Numbered from the stretch's first letter, positions 8,281 to 17,232 are shown. The stretch: 64,000 nucleotides of DNA from Ectopseudomonas mendocina (GCF_007049795.1 NZ_SCFY01000004.1:62001-126000), one strand, 5' to 3'. Translations and numbers: made by a program. The notes: generated by a model not told the origin, from the sequence alone.

Positions 8281-8736
8281 ATGCCTGCCGTTATGCCGCT
8301 GACTCTCGACACACCCACCGATGCCGAACTGCCCACCCTGGTGGAAATCTGGGAGGCTGCCGTGCGCGCCACTCACCACTTCCTGCCGGAAAGCGATCTG
8401 CAGGTGATCAAACCGTTGCTCCGCGATCAGTATTTCCCGGCCGTGCAATTGACCTGCGCGCGCGATGAGTCAGGGCGAATACTGGGCTTTCTCGGCACCA
8501 GCGAGGGCATGGTGGAAATGCTCTTCGTCGACCCCGCCTGCTACGGCCAGGGCGTGGGCAAGCGACTGATGCGCCACGCCATCGACGTGCTGGGCGCCAC
8601 CCGGGTCGACGTCAATGAGCAAAACCCGCAGGCCGTCGGTTTCTACCAACACCTGGGGTTCGTCGTGACCGACCGCTCGCGCCTGGACGGCGGTGGGCGG
8701 CCCTTTCCTATCTTGCACATGACACTCAAGCGCTAG
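8281..8736 (+). CDS. GNAT-family N-acetyltransferase, YjaB-like
   Basis: The 151-residue protein shows the GNAT fold: an N-terminal IWEAAVRATHHFL element, the acetyl-CoA loop CYGQGVGKRLMRHAI (about residues 92-106) and the C-terminal VNEQNPQAVGFYQHLGFVVTDRS block, which closely resembles E. coli YjaB. The substrate is unknown. Two in-frame ATGs exist (8281 and 8293), neither with a strong ribosome site; the first is given. It lies right after a hairpin, and its 3' end overlaps the 3' end of the convergent regulator gene by 11 bases. Confidence 0.82.
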   Translation: MPAVMPLTLDTPTDAELPTLVEIWEAAVRATHHFLPESDLQVIKPLLRDQYFPAVQLTCARDESGRILGFLGTSEGMVEMLFVDPACYGQGVGKRLMRHAIDVLGATRVDVNEQNPQAVGFYQHLGFVVTDRSRLDGGGRPFPILHMTLKR

Positions 8737-10069
8737 GCCAGGCCGCCACGACTCCTTCCAGCGCCTGCTTGAGCTCGACCCGGCTGGCTGCCGCGGCGAG
8801 GCTGATGCGCACGGCATTTCCCGGATTGGCCTCGACCGCGAACACCTCGGCCGGCACCACCTCGACGCCATGCTGCCGGCACGCCTCGGCCAGACCAGCC
8901 GGCGTTGCAGCATCCAGCCACAGGTGCGGCGCCACCGCCCTGCCCTGCGGCATACGCGGCCCGAGCACGCGCGCGGCCAGGCGCCAACGCTGCTGCAATT
9001 CCTCGATCTGCCAGGCCAGGCGCTGTTCGGCGATGCCGCTTTCGATCCATTCACAGCCCAGCGCCAGGCTCAGCGGTGTCACCGCCCAGCGGGTGGCCTG
9101 AGCTTCGGGATCGATGCGTTCGAGCAGCTCCGGCGCGCCGGCGATAAAGCCCAGACGCAAGCCGGGCGCGACACTCTTGGACAGGCTGCTGATCAGCAGG
9201 CAACGCTCCGGCGCCTGTACCGCCAGCGGAGCCTCACTACCAAGCACGCCGTAGACATCATCCTCGATGATCCACAAGCCACGACGTCGCGCCACCTCGG
9301 CGATGGCCGCGCGGCGCTCGGCGTCCAGGCTGGCGCCAGTGGGGTTCTGCAAACAGGGCGTGAACACCGCCACGCGAGCACCGGTGGCACGGGCAACGCG
9401 ATCGAGGTCATCGGGCAGGATGCCGTGCTCGTCCATCGCTACACCATGCAGTGGCAAACGCAGTTGACGCGCGGCGGCCTTGATCCCCGGCGCAGTGTAG
9501 CGCTCTACCAGGATCGGCTCGCCCGCCTCGCAAAGCGCCAGCAGCGCCGCCGACACGCCTTGCTGGGCGCCGGCGCAGAGCAGCAAGCCTCCCGGCACCA
9601 ACTCCAGGCCGCGTCGGCGCATCCAGGTCACGCCAGCCAGGTGCACACGCTCGACCAAGGCTGCAGATGGGTATGCCTGCAAGGCGTCCAGCTCCCCCCG
9701 TGCAACCAGTGCGGCGAGGCTGATGGAAAGATCTTGGTTGTCCGGGTCATGCACCGGTACGTTGGTCGACAGGTCGATCAGCTCGCCCTGCGCGGTCGGT
9801 TGCTTGAGCCGGAACAGACTCGCCTCACGGCTGCCGGCGAGCACGTAGGTGCCACGGCCGACCTCGCCGGAAACCAGGTGCCGACGCGCTGCCTCACGGT
9901 AGGCAAGCATCACCGTGCTCGGGTTGATGCCCAGCGTCCAGGCCAGACGTCGCTGCGGCGGCAGCCGCTCACCGGGCTTGAGTTCACCCCGGCCGATGGC
10001 CGCGGCGATGGCCTCGACCAACGCCAGGTAAGTGGGTAAGGCGCTGTCTTGAAGGTCAGGAAGCCACAT
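8726..10069 (-). CDS. MocR-type regulator: GntR DNA-binding domain fused to aminotransferase-like domain
   Basis: The 447-residue protein has an N-terminal winged helix (LKPGERLPPQRRLAWTLGINPSTVMLAYREA, residues ~30-60) and a class-I aminotransferase domain. The PLP lysine lies in LISSLSKSVAPGLRLGF and the cofactor-phosphate region in GAQQGVSAALLAL. MocR regulators use PLP or an aminated derivative as a signal and usually control a divergent gene, here the threonine dehydratase at 10150. The ATG at 10069 has little ribosome site and a TATATT-like box lies within ~15 bases, so the message may be nearly leaderless. Confidence 0.9.
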   Translation of the reverse strand: MWLPDLQDSALPTYLALVEAIAAAIGRGELKPGERLPPQRRLAWTLGINPSTVMLAYREAARRHLVSGEVGRGTYVLAGSREASLFRLKQPTAQGELIDLSTNVPVHDPDNQDLSISLAALVARGELDALQAYPSAALVERVHLAGVTWMRRRGLELVPGGLLLCAGAQQGVSAALLALCEAGEPILVERYTAPGIKAAARQLRLPLHGVAMDEHGILPDDLDRVARATGARVAVFTPCLQNPTGASLDAERRAAIAEVARRRGLWIIEDDVYGVLGSEAPLAVQAPERCLLISSLSKSVAPGLRLGFIAGAPELLERIDPEAQATRWAVTPLSLALGCEWIESGIAEQRLAWQIEELQQRWRLAARVLGPRMPQGRAVAPHLWLDAATPAGLAEACRQHGVEVVPAEVFAVEANPGNAVRISLAAAASRVELKQALEGVVAAWPSA

Positions 10070-10149
10070 TGCTTGCCATGCAATATAAAGATTTACCCAT
10101 ACAATGCGCCGCACTAGCATCCGGGTCAACGCCACTCGGAGTGCCTGCC

Positions 10150-11121
10150 ATGTTCGACCTCGCCCAATTGCGCCAGAGCGCCGCACTGATTCACCGCCAC
10201 ATGGCGGCCACGCCGCAACTGACCTGGCCGCTGCTCGCCCAGCGGCTGGGCTGCGAGGTCTGGGTCAAGCACGAGAACCACGCCCCGACCGCGGCCTTCA
10301 AGGTGCGCGGCGGGCTGGTCTATATCGACGCCCTGCTGCGCCGCGAACCGCAGGTACGCGGGTTGGTCACCGCCACCCGTGGCAACCACGGCCAGAGCCT
10401 GGCACTGGCGGCGCGCGCCGCAGGACTGGCGATTCGCATCCTGGTGCCGCATGGCAACGCCCGCGAGAAAAACGCCGCAATGCGCGCTCTCGGCGCCGAG
10501 GTGATCGAACATGGCCGCGACTTCGACGAGGCCCGCGCCGAGGCCGCGCGCATTGCAGAACGCGATGGCCTGCATTGGGTGCCGTCACTGCATGAGGATC
10601 TGGTGCGCGGCGTGGCCACCTACGCCCTGGAACTGTTGGAGGCGGTTCCGAATCTGCGCCGGGTCTACGTGCCCATCGGCATGGGCTCGGGCATCTGCGG
10701 GATGATCCGCACCCGCGATCTGCTTGGCCTCGATACCGAGATCGTCGGCGTGGTCGCCAGCGGCGCCGACGCCTATGCGCAGAGCTTCGAGCAGGGCCGC
10801 CTGGTGCAGACCGAACGCGCCGATACCCTGGCCGACGGCATGGCCTGCCGCCAGCCGCAGCAATTGGCGCTGGACATGGTTCGCGCGGGCGCCGCACGCA
10901 TCGTGCGGGTCGACGACGAGGAAATTCGCGCCGCCATCCGCACCTATCACGAGGACACCCACAACCTCGCCGAGGGCGCTGGCGCCGCGGCGTTGGCCGC
11001 CCTGATGCAGGAGCGTGAGCTCAATGCCAGCCAGCGCGTGGCCGTGGTGCTCAGCGGCGCCAACATCGACCGCGCAGCACTGGCCGAGCTGCTGCGTGAC
11101 GAGGCGCCCGTCGCGGCCTGA
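10150..11121 (+). CDS. PLP-dependent threonine/serine dehydratase
   Basis: The 323-residue protein is a fold-type II PLP enzyme. PTAAFKVRGG (about residues 47-56) contains the Schiff-base lysine, TRGNHGQSLA (~77-86) is the substrate-carboxylate loop, and GMGSGICGMI (~178-187) binds the PLP phosphate. There is no C-terminal ACT regulatory domain, so it is a catabolic-type or promiscuous ammonia-lyase (threonine to 2-oxobutanoate, or a related hydroxy-amino acid). The start is set by CGGAG at about -9. It is divergent from, and probably controlled by, the MocR regulator, with 80 bp between their start codons. Confidence 0.88.
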   Translation: MFDLAQLRQSAALIHRHMAATPQLTWPLLAQRLGCEVWVKHENHAPTAAFKVRGGLVYIDALLRREPQVRGLVTATRGNHGQSLALAARAAGLAIRILVPHGNAREKNAAMRALGAEVIEHGRDFDEARAEAARIAERDGLHWVPSLHEDLVRGVATYALELLEAVPNLRRVYVPIGMGSGICGMIRTRDLLGLDTEIVGVVASGADAYAQSFEQGRLVQTERADTLADGMACRQPQQLALDMVRAGAARIVRVDDEEIRAAIRTYHEDTHNLAEGAGAAALAALMQERELNASQRVAVVLSGANIDRAALAELLRDEAPVAA

Positions 11122-11122
11122 C

Positions 11123-12595
11123 CTAGCGGAACGGCGGCTCGTCGAAGCTGCGCAACTTGCGCGAGTGCAGCGAATTGAGCTGGCTACGCATCAGCTCCAG
11201 CGCGGCGATGCCGATATGCAGGTGCTGCGTCACCGCGCGCTCGTAGAAGGCGCCCGCCGCACCGGGCAGCTTGATCTCGCTGTGCAGCGGTTTGTCCGAT
11301 ACGCACAGCAGCGTGCCGTAGGGCACCCGCAGGCGATAGCCTTGGGCGGCGATGGTGCCGCTTTCCATGTCCACCGCCACCGCGCGTGACAGGTTGATCA
11401 ACGGCCGTTCCTGGGCCCAGCGCAGCTCCCAGTTGCGGTCGTCGTAGGTCAGTACGGTGCCGGTACGCAGGCGCTTCTTCAGTTCGTCACCCTCCTCGCC
11501 AGTGACCAGCTTGGCCGCTTCCTGCAGCGCCTGTTGCACTTCAGCCAGCGCCGGCAGCGGAATATGCGGCGGCAGCACGCGGTCGAGAATACCGTCGCGG
11601 CGCATATAGGCATGGGCCAGCACGTAGTCGCCGATGGTCTGCGACTGACGCAGGCCGCCACAGTGGCCGATCATCAGCCAGCAATGCGGACGCAATACGG
11701 CAAGGTGGTCGGTGATGTTCTTGGCGTTGGATGGGCCGACGCCGATGTTGACCAGGGTAATGCCGTGGCCGTCCTCGGCCTGCAGGTGGTAGGCCGGCAT
11801 CTGGTAGCGGTGCCAGACCACGTTCTCGATGATTGCCTGCATCTCGCCTTCGGCCATGCCACGCTCGATCACCACGTTGCCCGGCAGCACCATGCGGGTG
11901 AAGCGCGAGTCGCCCACCAGCATGTCCAGACCGTGGCGGATGAACTGGTCGACGTAACGGTGATAGTTGGTCAGCAGGATCCACGGTTGCACATGGCGCC
12001 AGTCACTGCCGGTGTAGTGCTGGATGCGCTTGAGCGAGAAGTCGGTGCGTGCCGCGTCGAACAGCGCCAGCGGCAGCGGGTCGATGTTCTCCCAGTCGTA
12101 CAGGCCGTCGGCAGTGCCGTCGGTGGCGGCGGACAGGTCGGTGCTGGGGAATACCCGCGCCAGCTCGGCGGCGGTCACGCCACTGCCGGCCAGTTCATCG
12201 CCACCCTCGACCACATACGGGTAAGGAATGTTCTGCTGGCTGCGGCCGACTTCCACACGCAGGGTGAAATCGTTCATCAGCGGGCGCAGCTGCTCCAACA
12301 GGTATTTGCGAAAGGCCGCCGGCTGGGTCACGGTGATGGCGTAGGTGCCCGGCACCTGCACCTTGGCATAGGCGCGCACGGTGGTCGGCACCTCGCCCTG
12401 GCACAGGTAGGTCAGGCGCAATTCGGGGTAGCGGAACAGGCAGTGCTCGCTGGCATCCGGGCGGATGCGCTCCTTGAGGTAACGCTTGAGCGCGTGGCTC
12501 AGGGCGCCGGTGGCCTCCTGGTGCAGGGCGGCGAGGCGGTCGACTGCTTCTTCGGGGGTATGGGCAATGATGAAATCATCTGAGCAGGCTTTCAC
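11123..12595 (-). CDS. amn: AMP nucleosidase
   Basis: The enzyme hydrolyses AMP to adenine and ribose 5-phosphate. The 490-residue product has the AMP nucleosidase N-terminal domain followed by a nucleoside-phosphorylase-like domain, with the ending RAVAVDMESGTIAAQGYRLRVPYGTLLCVSDKPLHSEIKLPG typical of Amn. A GTG start at 12595 is chosen because CAGGAAG lies seven bases upstream and the length then matches E. coli Amn (484). An in-frame ATG at 12655 would add 20 residues of unlikely sequence. Its stop lies two bases from the convergent dehydratase stop. Confidence 0.93.
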   Translation of the reverse strand: MKACSDDFIIAHTPEEAVDRLAALHQEATGALSHALKRYLKERIRPDASEHCLFRYPELRLTYLCQGEVPTTVRAYAKVQVPGTYAITVTQPAAFRKYLLEQLRPLMNDFTLRVEVGRSQQNIPYPYVVEGGDELAGSGVTAAELARVFPSTDLSAATDGTADGLYDWENIDPLPLALFDAARTDFSLKRIQHYTGSDWRHVQPWILLTNYHRYVDQFIRHGLDMLVGDSRFTRMVLPGNVVIERGMAEGEMQAIIENVVWHRYQMPAYHLQAEDGHGITLVNIGVGPSNAKNITDHLAVLRPHCWLMIGHCGGLRQSQTIGDYVLAHAYMRRDGILDRVLPPHIPLPALAEVQQALQEAAKLVTGEEGDELKKRLRTGTVLTYDDRNWELRWAQERPLINLSRAVAVDMESGTIAAQGYRLRVPYGTLLCVSDKPLHSEIKLPGAAGAFYERAVTQHLHIGIAALELMRSQLNSLHSRKLRSFDEPPFR

Positions 12596-12722
12596 TGTGC
12601 ATCTTCCTGACTGAACGTACGCGCCTATCTTGCCTGCATACGGTGACGAAAACATAGCGCGACAGACCTCACATCGCGCTACCAACGACTAGGCTTGGAA
12701 CAATTGTCCAGAGGTCATCTTC

Positions 12723-13436
12723 ATGCGTCGTGCAATCGTTGTGCTGTTGGTCGTGGCCTCATGCTCAAGTACTCAAGCCGGTGAACTCGATGGCCACTAC
12801 CGGGCCACGCTCGACGGCCAGTCGAGCGAGCTGATCCTGCGTCAGAACGACACCGTGGTGGAAGGCGAGTACATGGAAAACCAGCATCTGCGTCTGATCG
12901 TCAAAGGCCGTTACGACGGCAAGCTGCTACGTGCCGAGATCAGTGACCCACAGACCGGCCTGCTGCTGGCCAACATGAACGCCACCTATGCCAACGCCAT
13001 GCTCAACACCAGCATTGCGGCGCGCAATCCCCGCAACCGCGAGGTGCTGGAACGCCAGGCATTGTTCCAGCGCGAAGCCGCAACAACGGCGGCGACGCCT
13101 TCCGTCGCAGGCGCTCAGGATTCGGCGCTGGTCGGCACCTGGGTACACGAGAAGATCATCAACAGCGGCGGCGCCAACTTCGCCTCGTTCAACACCCTGA
13201 TGACCCTTCAACTGAATGCCGACGGTAGCGTCACCCAGTGGAGTCGCTCGGCCGGCGGCGGCAGCGACTGGAGCTACGACAGCCCCGGCGAGGTGCAGTA
13301 CAGCGGCCACTGGCGCAGCCAGGACGGCATGCTGATGGTGCGCCTGGCAGGCGCCGCCGATTATCAACCCGCCGCCTACTACCGCTTCAGCGACCAGTAC
13401 CTGGTCACCGAGAGCAATACCGGCAAGATGATCTAG
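12723..13436 (+). CDS. Secreted protein of unknown function
   Basis: I do not recognise this 237-residue protein. It has a signal peptide (MRRAIVVLLVVASCSSTQA, cleavage probably after residue 19) and no other membrane segment. Two beta-rich halves follow: residues ~20-90, with GHYRATLDGQ and VVEGEYMENQ patterns, and ~125-237, beginning LVGTWVHEKIINSGG and carrying repeated aromatic and glycine motifs of the sort found in lipocalin-like or DUF-type fold domains. A low-complexity linker (TTAATPSVAGAQ) joins them. It is probably periplasmic. It stands alone between amn and the cobalt transporter gene. Confidence 0.75.
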   Translation: MRRAIVVLLVVASCSSTQAGELDGHYRATLDGQSSELILRQNDTVVEGEYMENQHLRLIVKGRYDGKLLRAEISDPQTGLLLANMNATYANAMLNTSIAARNPRNREVLERQALFQREAATTAATPSVAGAQDSALVGTWVHEKIINSGGANFASFNTLMTLQLNADGSVTQWSRSAGGGSDWSYDSPGEVQYSGHWRSQDGMLMVRLAGAADYQPAAYYRFSDQYLVTESNTGKMI

Positions 13437-13460
13437 CAGCGCCGCCGCTAAGCGACTGGG

Positions 13461-14141
13461 TCAGGCCGCCTGATGCAGGCGCACGTTGAACAGCGGCCCC
13501 TGGCTGAAGCGCGACAGCACCTTGGCACCAGCCAGCACACCCAGGTCGATCAGCGGCTCGATCAGGATCACGCTCATGTAGGCCAGACCGAAGCTGCCCA
13601 CGGCTGCCAGGTTTTCGCTGGAGAAGCCGTGACCATAGAAGGCCCAGAACGCGACCCAGGCGACGATGCCACCCTGGTAGGCAGTCGACAGCGCCAGTGC
13701 CTGCTTGTAGGAAAGATCGACGTAGGCGGTACCCGGCGCAACGATGCGCTTGGCCAGCAGGCTGATGCCCCACAGCGGGATCAGCAGCGTGGTGACGTTC
13801 ATGCCGTACTGCGGCAGGTCGAACTGAGCGAACAGCAGCCCCTGCAGCAGCAAACCAGCCGCCAGACCGATGGCTGCGGCACCAGCGCCGAACAGCAACA
13901 ACAGGGTAGAACCAAGGATCAGGTGCACCTCGGAAACCCCCACCGTATGATGCGGAAACACCTCGAAGAAGCAGAACACCAGGGCGGTGGTCAGCAGGCT
14001 GCGCAACGCCAGGGCGGCGACACCACCGTTGCTGCGTACGCTGTCCAGGGCGAGTTTGGCGGTCAGGCCGAAAGCGGTAACGGCTGTTGCGTAGCTGAGC
14101 AGGATCTTGGCGCCTTCGACGACACCGGGCTCGATATGCAT
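13461..14141 (-). CDS. CbiM-type cobalt transporter membrane component
   Basis: The 226-residue membrane protein starts MHIEPG, matching the N-terminal metal-binding loop MHI.EG of CbiM/NikM, where the amino group and early histidine coordinate Co(II) or Ni(II). Six to seven hydrophobic segments follow, including FPHHTVGVSEVHLILGSTLLLLFG, characteristic of the family. No CbiN, CbiQ or CbiO partner gene is adjacent, so it either acts alone or uses ECF subunits encoded elsewhere. AAGGAAC precedes the ATG. A cobalamin riboswitch lies directly upstream, which supports cobalt as the metal. Confidence 0.88.
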   Translation of the reverse strand: MHIEPGVVEGAKILLSYATAVTAFGLTAKLALDSVRSNGGVAALALRSLLTTALVFCFFEVFPHHTVGVSEVHLILGSTLLLLFGAGAAAIGLAAGLLLQGLLFAQFDLPQYGMNVTTLLIPLWGISLLAKRIVAPGTAYVDLSYKQALALSTAYQGGIVAWVAFWAFYGHGFSSENLAAVGSFGLAYMSVILIEPLIDLGVLAGAKVLSRFSQGPLFNVRLHQAA

Positions 14142-14184
14142 GCGAGTTCCTTGTTCGCGCCCACCGCGCGACGATTCGGATAGA

Positions 14185-14360
14185 GGGTGGGCGAAACGCC
14201 CGTTGTCGATGGCAGGCCTCCTGGCTCACGGCTTGGCACTTCGCCCGCCTTCCCGACCGGAGTCAGTGGCATGAGGGCATCGTTCGCCGCTTACAGTTGC
14301 GGGGGCAGCCAGGGCATTGGCGAGAGTCGCCGCACCCTGTTCCCTTTTCATCCACGTCAC
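14185..14360 (-). promoter_or_regulatory. Cobalamin (vitamin B12) riboswitch
   Basis: Read leftward, the segment contains the conserved blocks in order: an AGGGAACAGGGTG-like 5' element, GCTGCCCCCGCAACTGTAAG (14289-14308), GCCACTG (14265-14271), GGGAAGGC (14246-14253) and the B12 box GAGCCAGGAGGCCTGCC (14211-14227). A GGGCG/CGCCC hairpin near 14190-14202 follows, before the cobalt transporter start at 14141. Adenosylcobalamin binding is expected to lower expression of the transporter. The 307-bp gap 14142-14448 is otherwise empty. Confidence 0.95.
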
Positions 14361-14448
14361 AAACGTGCACGCAGAACCATCGGCGGCAAGATTACTCGCA
14401 TGCTCGGCTAAAAAACAGCGTGCAGGGCCATCCGCATTCGGGCCTCGC

Positions 14449-14880
14449 TCAGGCCGGCAGCGTCACCACTGCCATAGTCACCGAAGCCTTGCTGTACAGG
14501 CGTTTCTGGCCGCCCTCTTCACCGAACACCTCAGCCTCGACCACAGTCGCCTGGCGCCCGGCCTTGAGCACTTCGGCGCGACAGAACAACCGCGAGCTGC
14601 GCGCCGGGCGCAGAAGGTTGACCTTGAACTCCAGGGTCAGCACCGTCTGCCCCTCGGCTACCAGCGTCGCGGCGGCAGCACCGGCAGCATGATCGGCCAG
14701 AGTGGTCTGCACACCAGCGTGGATGAAACCGTTCTGCTGCAGGTGGCGTGGCAGGATGTTCAGCTCCGCCTCGACCCAACCTGGGCCGCAGTCGGTAGCT
14801 CGAATGCCCAGGTCGTTGATGAAGTTGGCATCGGCGAAGCCTCGCTCGACCAACTCACGATAACGCGGATGTGCTTGCAT
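14449..14880 (-). CDS. PaaI-family hotdog thioesterase
   Basis: The 143-residue protein is a single hotdog domain. The motif NGFIHAGVQTTLADHAAG (about residues 50-67) is the PaaI/YigI-type active-site loop, in which Asn, His-Ala-Gly and the following Asp position the acyl-CoA thioester. It probably hydrolyses an acyl-CoA. It is the last gene of a leftward unit, 12 bases after the AidB-like dehydrogenase, under the TetR regulator, suggesting a role in acyl-CoA turnover. Confidence 0.85.
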   Translation of the reverse strand: MQAHPRYRELVERGFADANFINDLGIRATDCGPGWVEAELNILPRHLQQNGFIHAGVQTTLADHAAGAAAATLVAEGQTVLTLEFKVNLLRPARSSRLFCRAEVLKAGRQATVVEAEVFGEEGGQKRLYSKASVTMAVVTLPA

Positions 14881-14892
14881 GCGGACCTCCGG

Positions 14893-16542
14893 TCAGGCCA
14901 GGTGCGGCGTGCTACGCGCCAGCAGCGCCTCGACGTCGACACCGCGTGGCAGGGTGCCATAGACGCGGCCACGGCCTTCCAGCCGGCTGGCGATAAAGGC
15001 ATCGGAGACAGTGGCGTTGCCCGCCTCCAGCAGCAGCTTGGCCTGCAGCGCCACGGCCATGTCTTCGGTGAGCTGGCGCGCGCGGTACTGGATATCGGCG
15101 GTATCGGCAAAATCGGCTTTCAGACGCTGAATATGTGCCTTCAGACGAGCATCGCCATGGCCATCGCCCAGCTCGGCGAACAGCGCATCGAGTACGCCCG
15201 GTTCCTTGGACAAAGCGCGCAGCACATCCAGGCACTGCACGTTGCCGGAGCCTTCCCAGATCGAGTTGACCGGTGCTTCCCGGTACAGGCGCGGCAGGAT
15301 GGTTTCCTCGACGTAACCGGCGCCGCCCATGCATTCGCTGGCCTCGTAGATCATTTCCGGCGCGCGCTTGCAGATCCAGTACTTGCCCACGGCAGTGACC
15401 AGACGGGCGAATTTGTCTTCCTGCGCGTCATGCTGGTGGTCGAGCGCGCGGCCCATGCGCATGCACAGCGCCAGCGCGGCTTCGCTCTCCAGCGCCAGGT
15501 CAGCCAGCACGTTCTGCATCAACGGCTGGTCGGCGAGCAGCTTGCCGCCGACCTGGCGATGCGCGCAGTGGTGCGCGGCCTGGGTCAGCGCCTGGCGTAT
15601 CAGACTGCTGGAGCCGACCATGCAATCGAAGCGGGTCATGGCCACCATCTCGATGATGGTCGGCACGCCACGGCCTTCCTCGCCAAGCATCCAGGCGAAG
15701 GCGCCGCGGTATTCCACCTCGCTGGAAGCATTGGCCCAATTGCCCAGTTTGTTCTTCAGGCGCTGGATGTAGAACGCGTTGCGCGTGCCGTCCGGGCAGT
15801 GACGCGGCAGCAGGAAGCACGACAGGCCCTTGTCGGTGTAGGCCAGGGTAAGGAAGGCATCGCACATCGGCGCCGAGCAGAACCACTTATGGCCAACCAA
15901 CTCGTAACCCTGCCCCGGCCCGCCGAGGCCGATGGGATAGGCCCGGGTGGTGTTGGCGCGTACGTCGGTGCCGCCCTGCTTCTCGGTCATGGCCATACCG
16001 ATGGTGACGCCGGTCTTCTGCTCCATCGGCAGGTTGCGCGGGTCGTATTCGGTGGCAAGGATCTTCGGCAGCCACTGCTCGGCGACGTTGGGCTGCAGGC
16101 GGATGGCGGGCACGGCGGCAAAGGTCATGGTCAGTGGGCAGCCGCTGGCCGCTTCGGCCTGGCTGTGCATATAGGTCAGGCCAGCGCGTGCGACATGGGC
16201 GCCGGCGCGCGGGTCGGTCCAGGGTAGCGACGGCAGGCCGTGCTCGACCGCCGTGCGCATCAGCTCGTGGTAGGCCGGGTGAAACTCCACCAGGTCGATA
16301 CGATTACCGTAGCGGTCATGACTCTTGAACACTGGCTTGTTCTCGTTGGCGAGAAAGCCGGCCTGCATCAGGGCACCGCCGGCCAGCGCACCATAGGCGC
16401 TCAGGCGCTCGTCTGCCCAGGCGCCGTCATAACGACGAGTCCACTCCTGCAATGGCAGATCGAGTCGATAGAGGTTGGCGCCATCCAGGCTCGGCACCTG
16501 GTTGAACACCTCGTGGGTTTCGGCATGCAGGCTGGGTCTCAT
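14893..16542 (-). CDS. AidB-like acyl-CoA dehydrogenase
   Basis: The 549-residue flavoprotein follows AidB closely: THEVFNQVPSLDGANLY at the N-terminus, MTMTEKQGGTDV-like GMAMTEKQGGTDVRANTT (about residue 195), VGHKWFCSAP, ASSEVEY, MTRFDCMVGSS, and YREAPVNSIWEGSGNVQCLDVLR near the FAD and active site. AidB relatives bind DNA and protect from alkylation in E. coli and have weak isovaleryl-CoA dehydrogenase activity; the substrate here is unknown. Its ATG overlaps the tetR stop by four bases, so the two are translationally coupled. Confidence 0.9.
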   Translation of the reverse strand: MRPSLHAETHEVFNQVPSLDGANLYRLDLPLQEWTRRYDGAWADERLSAYGALAGGALMQAGFLANENKPVFKSHDRYGNRIDLVEFHPAYHELMRTAVEHGLPSLPWTDPRAGAHVARAGLTYMHSQAEAASGCPLTMTFAAVPAIRLQPNVAEQWLPKILATEYDPRNLPMEQKTGVTIGMAMTEKQGGTDVRANTTRAYPIGLGGPGQGYELVGHKWFCSAPMCDAFLTLAYTDKGLSCFLLPRHCPDGTRNAFYIQRLKNKLGNWANASSEVEYRGAFAWMLGEEGRGVPTIIEMVAMTRFDCMVGSSSLIRQALTQAAHHCAHRQVGGKLLADQPLMQNVLADLALESEAALALCMRMGRALDHQHDAQEDKFARLVTAVGKYWICKRAPEMIYEASECMGGAGYVEETILPRLYREAPVNSIWEGSGNVQCLDVLRALSKEPGVLDALFAELGDGHGDARLKAHIQRLKADFADTADIQYRARQLTEDMAVALQAKLLLEAGNATVSDAFIASRLEGRGRVYGTLPRGVDVEALLARSTPHLA

Positions 16543-17180
16543 CGCGTGGGCTCCTCGGCGCCGACGGCGCGCAGGCAAAAGGTGGCAAGGCTGGCGCTGA
16601 CCTGCGCCAGCTCCAGGGTGGGTTGACCGGCTTCGCGCGCAGCGCGAGCAGGTGGCGACAGAGGGCCGACCAGCGCTTCGGCAATCGCGCCGACCAGGCA
16701 GGCCGCCATCAGGCCGATCTGCTCGACACGAAATTCACCGGCCCCGGCGCCCTCCTCCAACAGATCGATGAACAGTTCGGCGTAGGCTTCGCGGTAAAGC
16801 AGGCGCTGCTCATCGACCTCCGGATCGACCGGTTCGGCGATCAGCGCAAAAGCCAGGCGGCGGCTGTGCCAGGCGCGGGCGGCGAACTGCTCAAGACCGA
16901 TGCGCAAGCGCTCACTGGCGCTGCCCGACCCGCGCAGGGCGGCGGCCAGGGCATCCACCTCACGCTGACTGGCAGCGGCGAAGACCTCGGCGGCCAGTTC
17001 GCCCTTGCTACGAAAGTGGCGGTACAGACTGCCCGTGGCGATACCGACATCATCGGCCAGCGCCTGCATGGTCAGGGCGGCGAAACCACCCTCTGCCACT
17101 CGCAGCAAGGCGCAGTCGAGGATGCGCTGGCGCTGCGCCTGATCGCGATCGAGTCGAGCTTCGGTGATGCGATAAGCCAT
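16539..17180 (-). CDS. TetR-family transcriptional regulator
   Basis: The 213-residue repressor has an N-terminal helix-turn-helix (ILDCALLRVAEGGFAALTMQALADDVGIATGSLYRHFRSKGEL, residues ~20-62) and a helical ligand-binding domain. It is first in the leftward unit tetR, aidB-like dehydrogenase, thioesterase, so it most likely represses its own operon and senses an acyl-CoA or fatty acid. Its start codon (17178-17180) and CAGGA ribosome site lie inside a 58-bp perfect palindrome, which is probably its operator. Because translation signals are in the arm, RNA folding could also limit its synthesis. Confidence 0.92.
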   Translation of the reverse strand: MAYRITEARLDRDQAQRQRILDCALLRVAEGGFAALTMQALADDVGIATGSLYRHFRSKGELAAEVFAAASQREVDALAAALRGSGSASERLRIGLEQFAARAWHSRRLAFALIAEPVDPEVDEQRLLYREAYAELFIDLLEEGAGAGEFRVEQIGLMAACLVGAIAEALVGPLSPPARAAREAGQPTLELAQVSASLATFCLRAVGAEEPTR

Positions 17181-17232
17181 GGTCTGAATCCTGATTCACT
17201 GCATGCAGTGAATCAGGATTCAGACCATGGCT
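17175..17232. promoter_or_regulatory. 58-bp perfect palindrome over the tetR start (probable operator)
   Basis: Every base from 17175 to 17203 pairs with its mirror from 17204 to 17232 (centre CTGCATGCAG). Each arm contains TGAATCCTGATTCA, itself nearly palindromic, and CCATGG, which in the left arm is the tetR start codon. Two operator-like units are thus placed symmetrically. The perfection over 58 bp is far beyond what a TetR dimer needs. Confidence 0.85.

Noticed and set aside
7498..8736. A 412-codon frame beginning inside the alcohol dehydrogenase gene
   Set aside because: Its first two thirds are out of frame with the dehydrogenase and show no domain; only the part from 8281 on is real (GNAT acetyltransferase).
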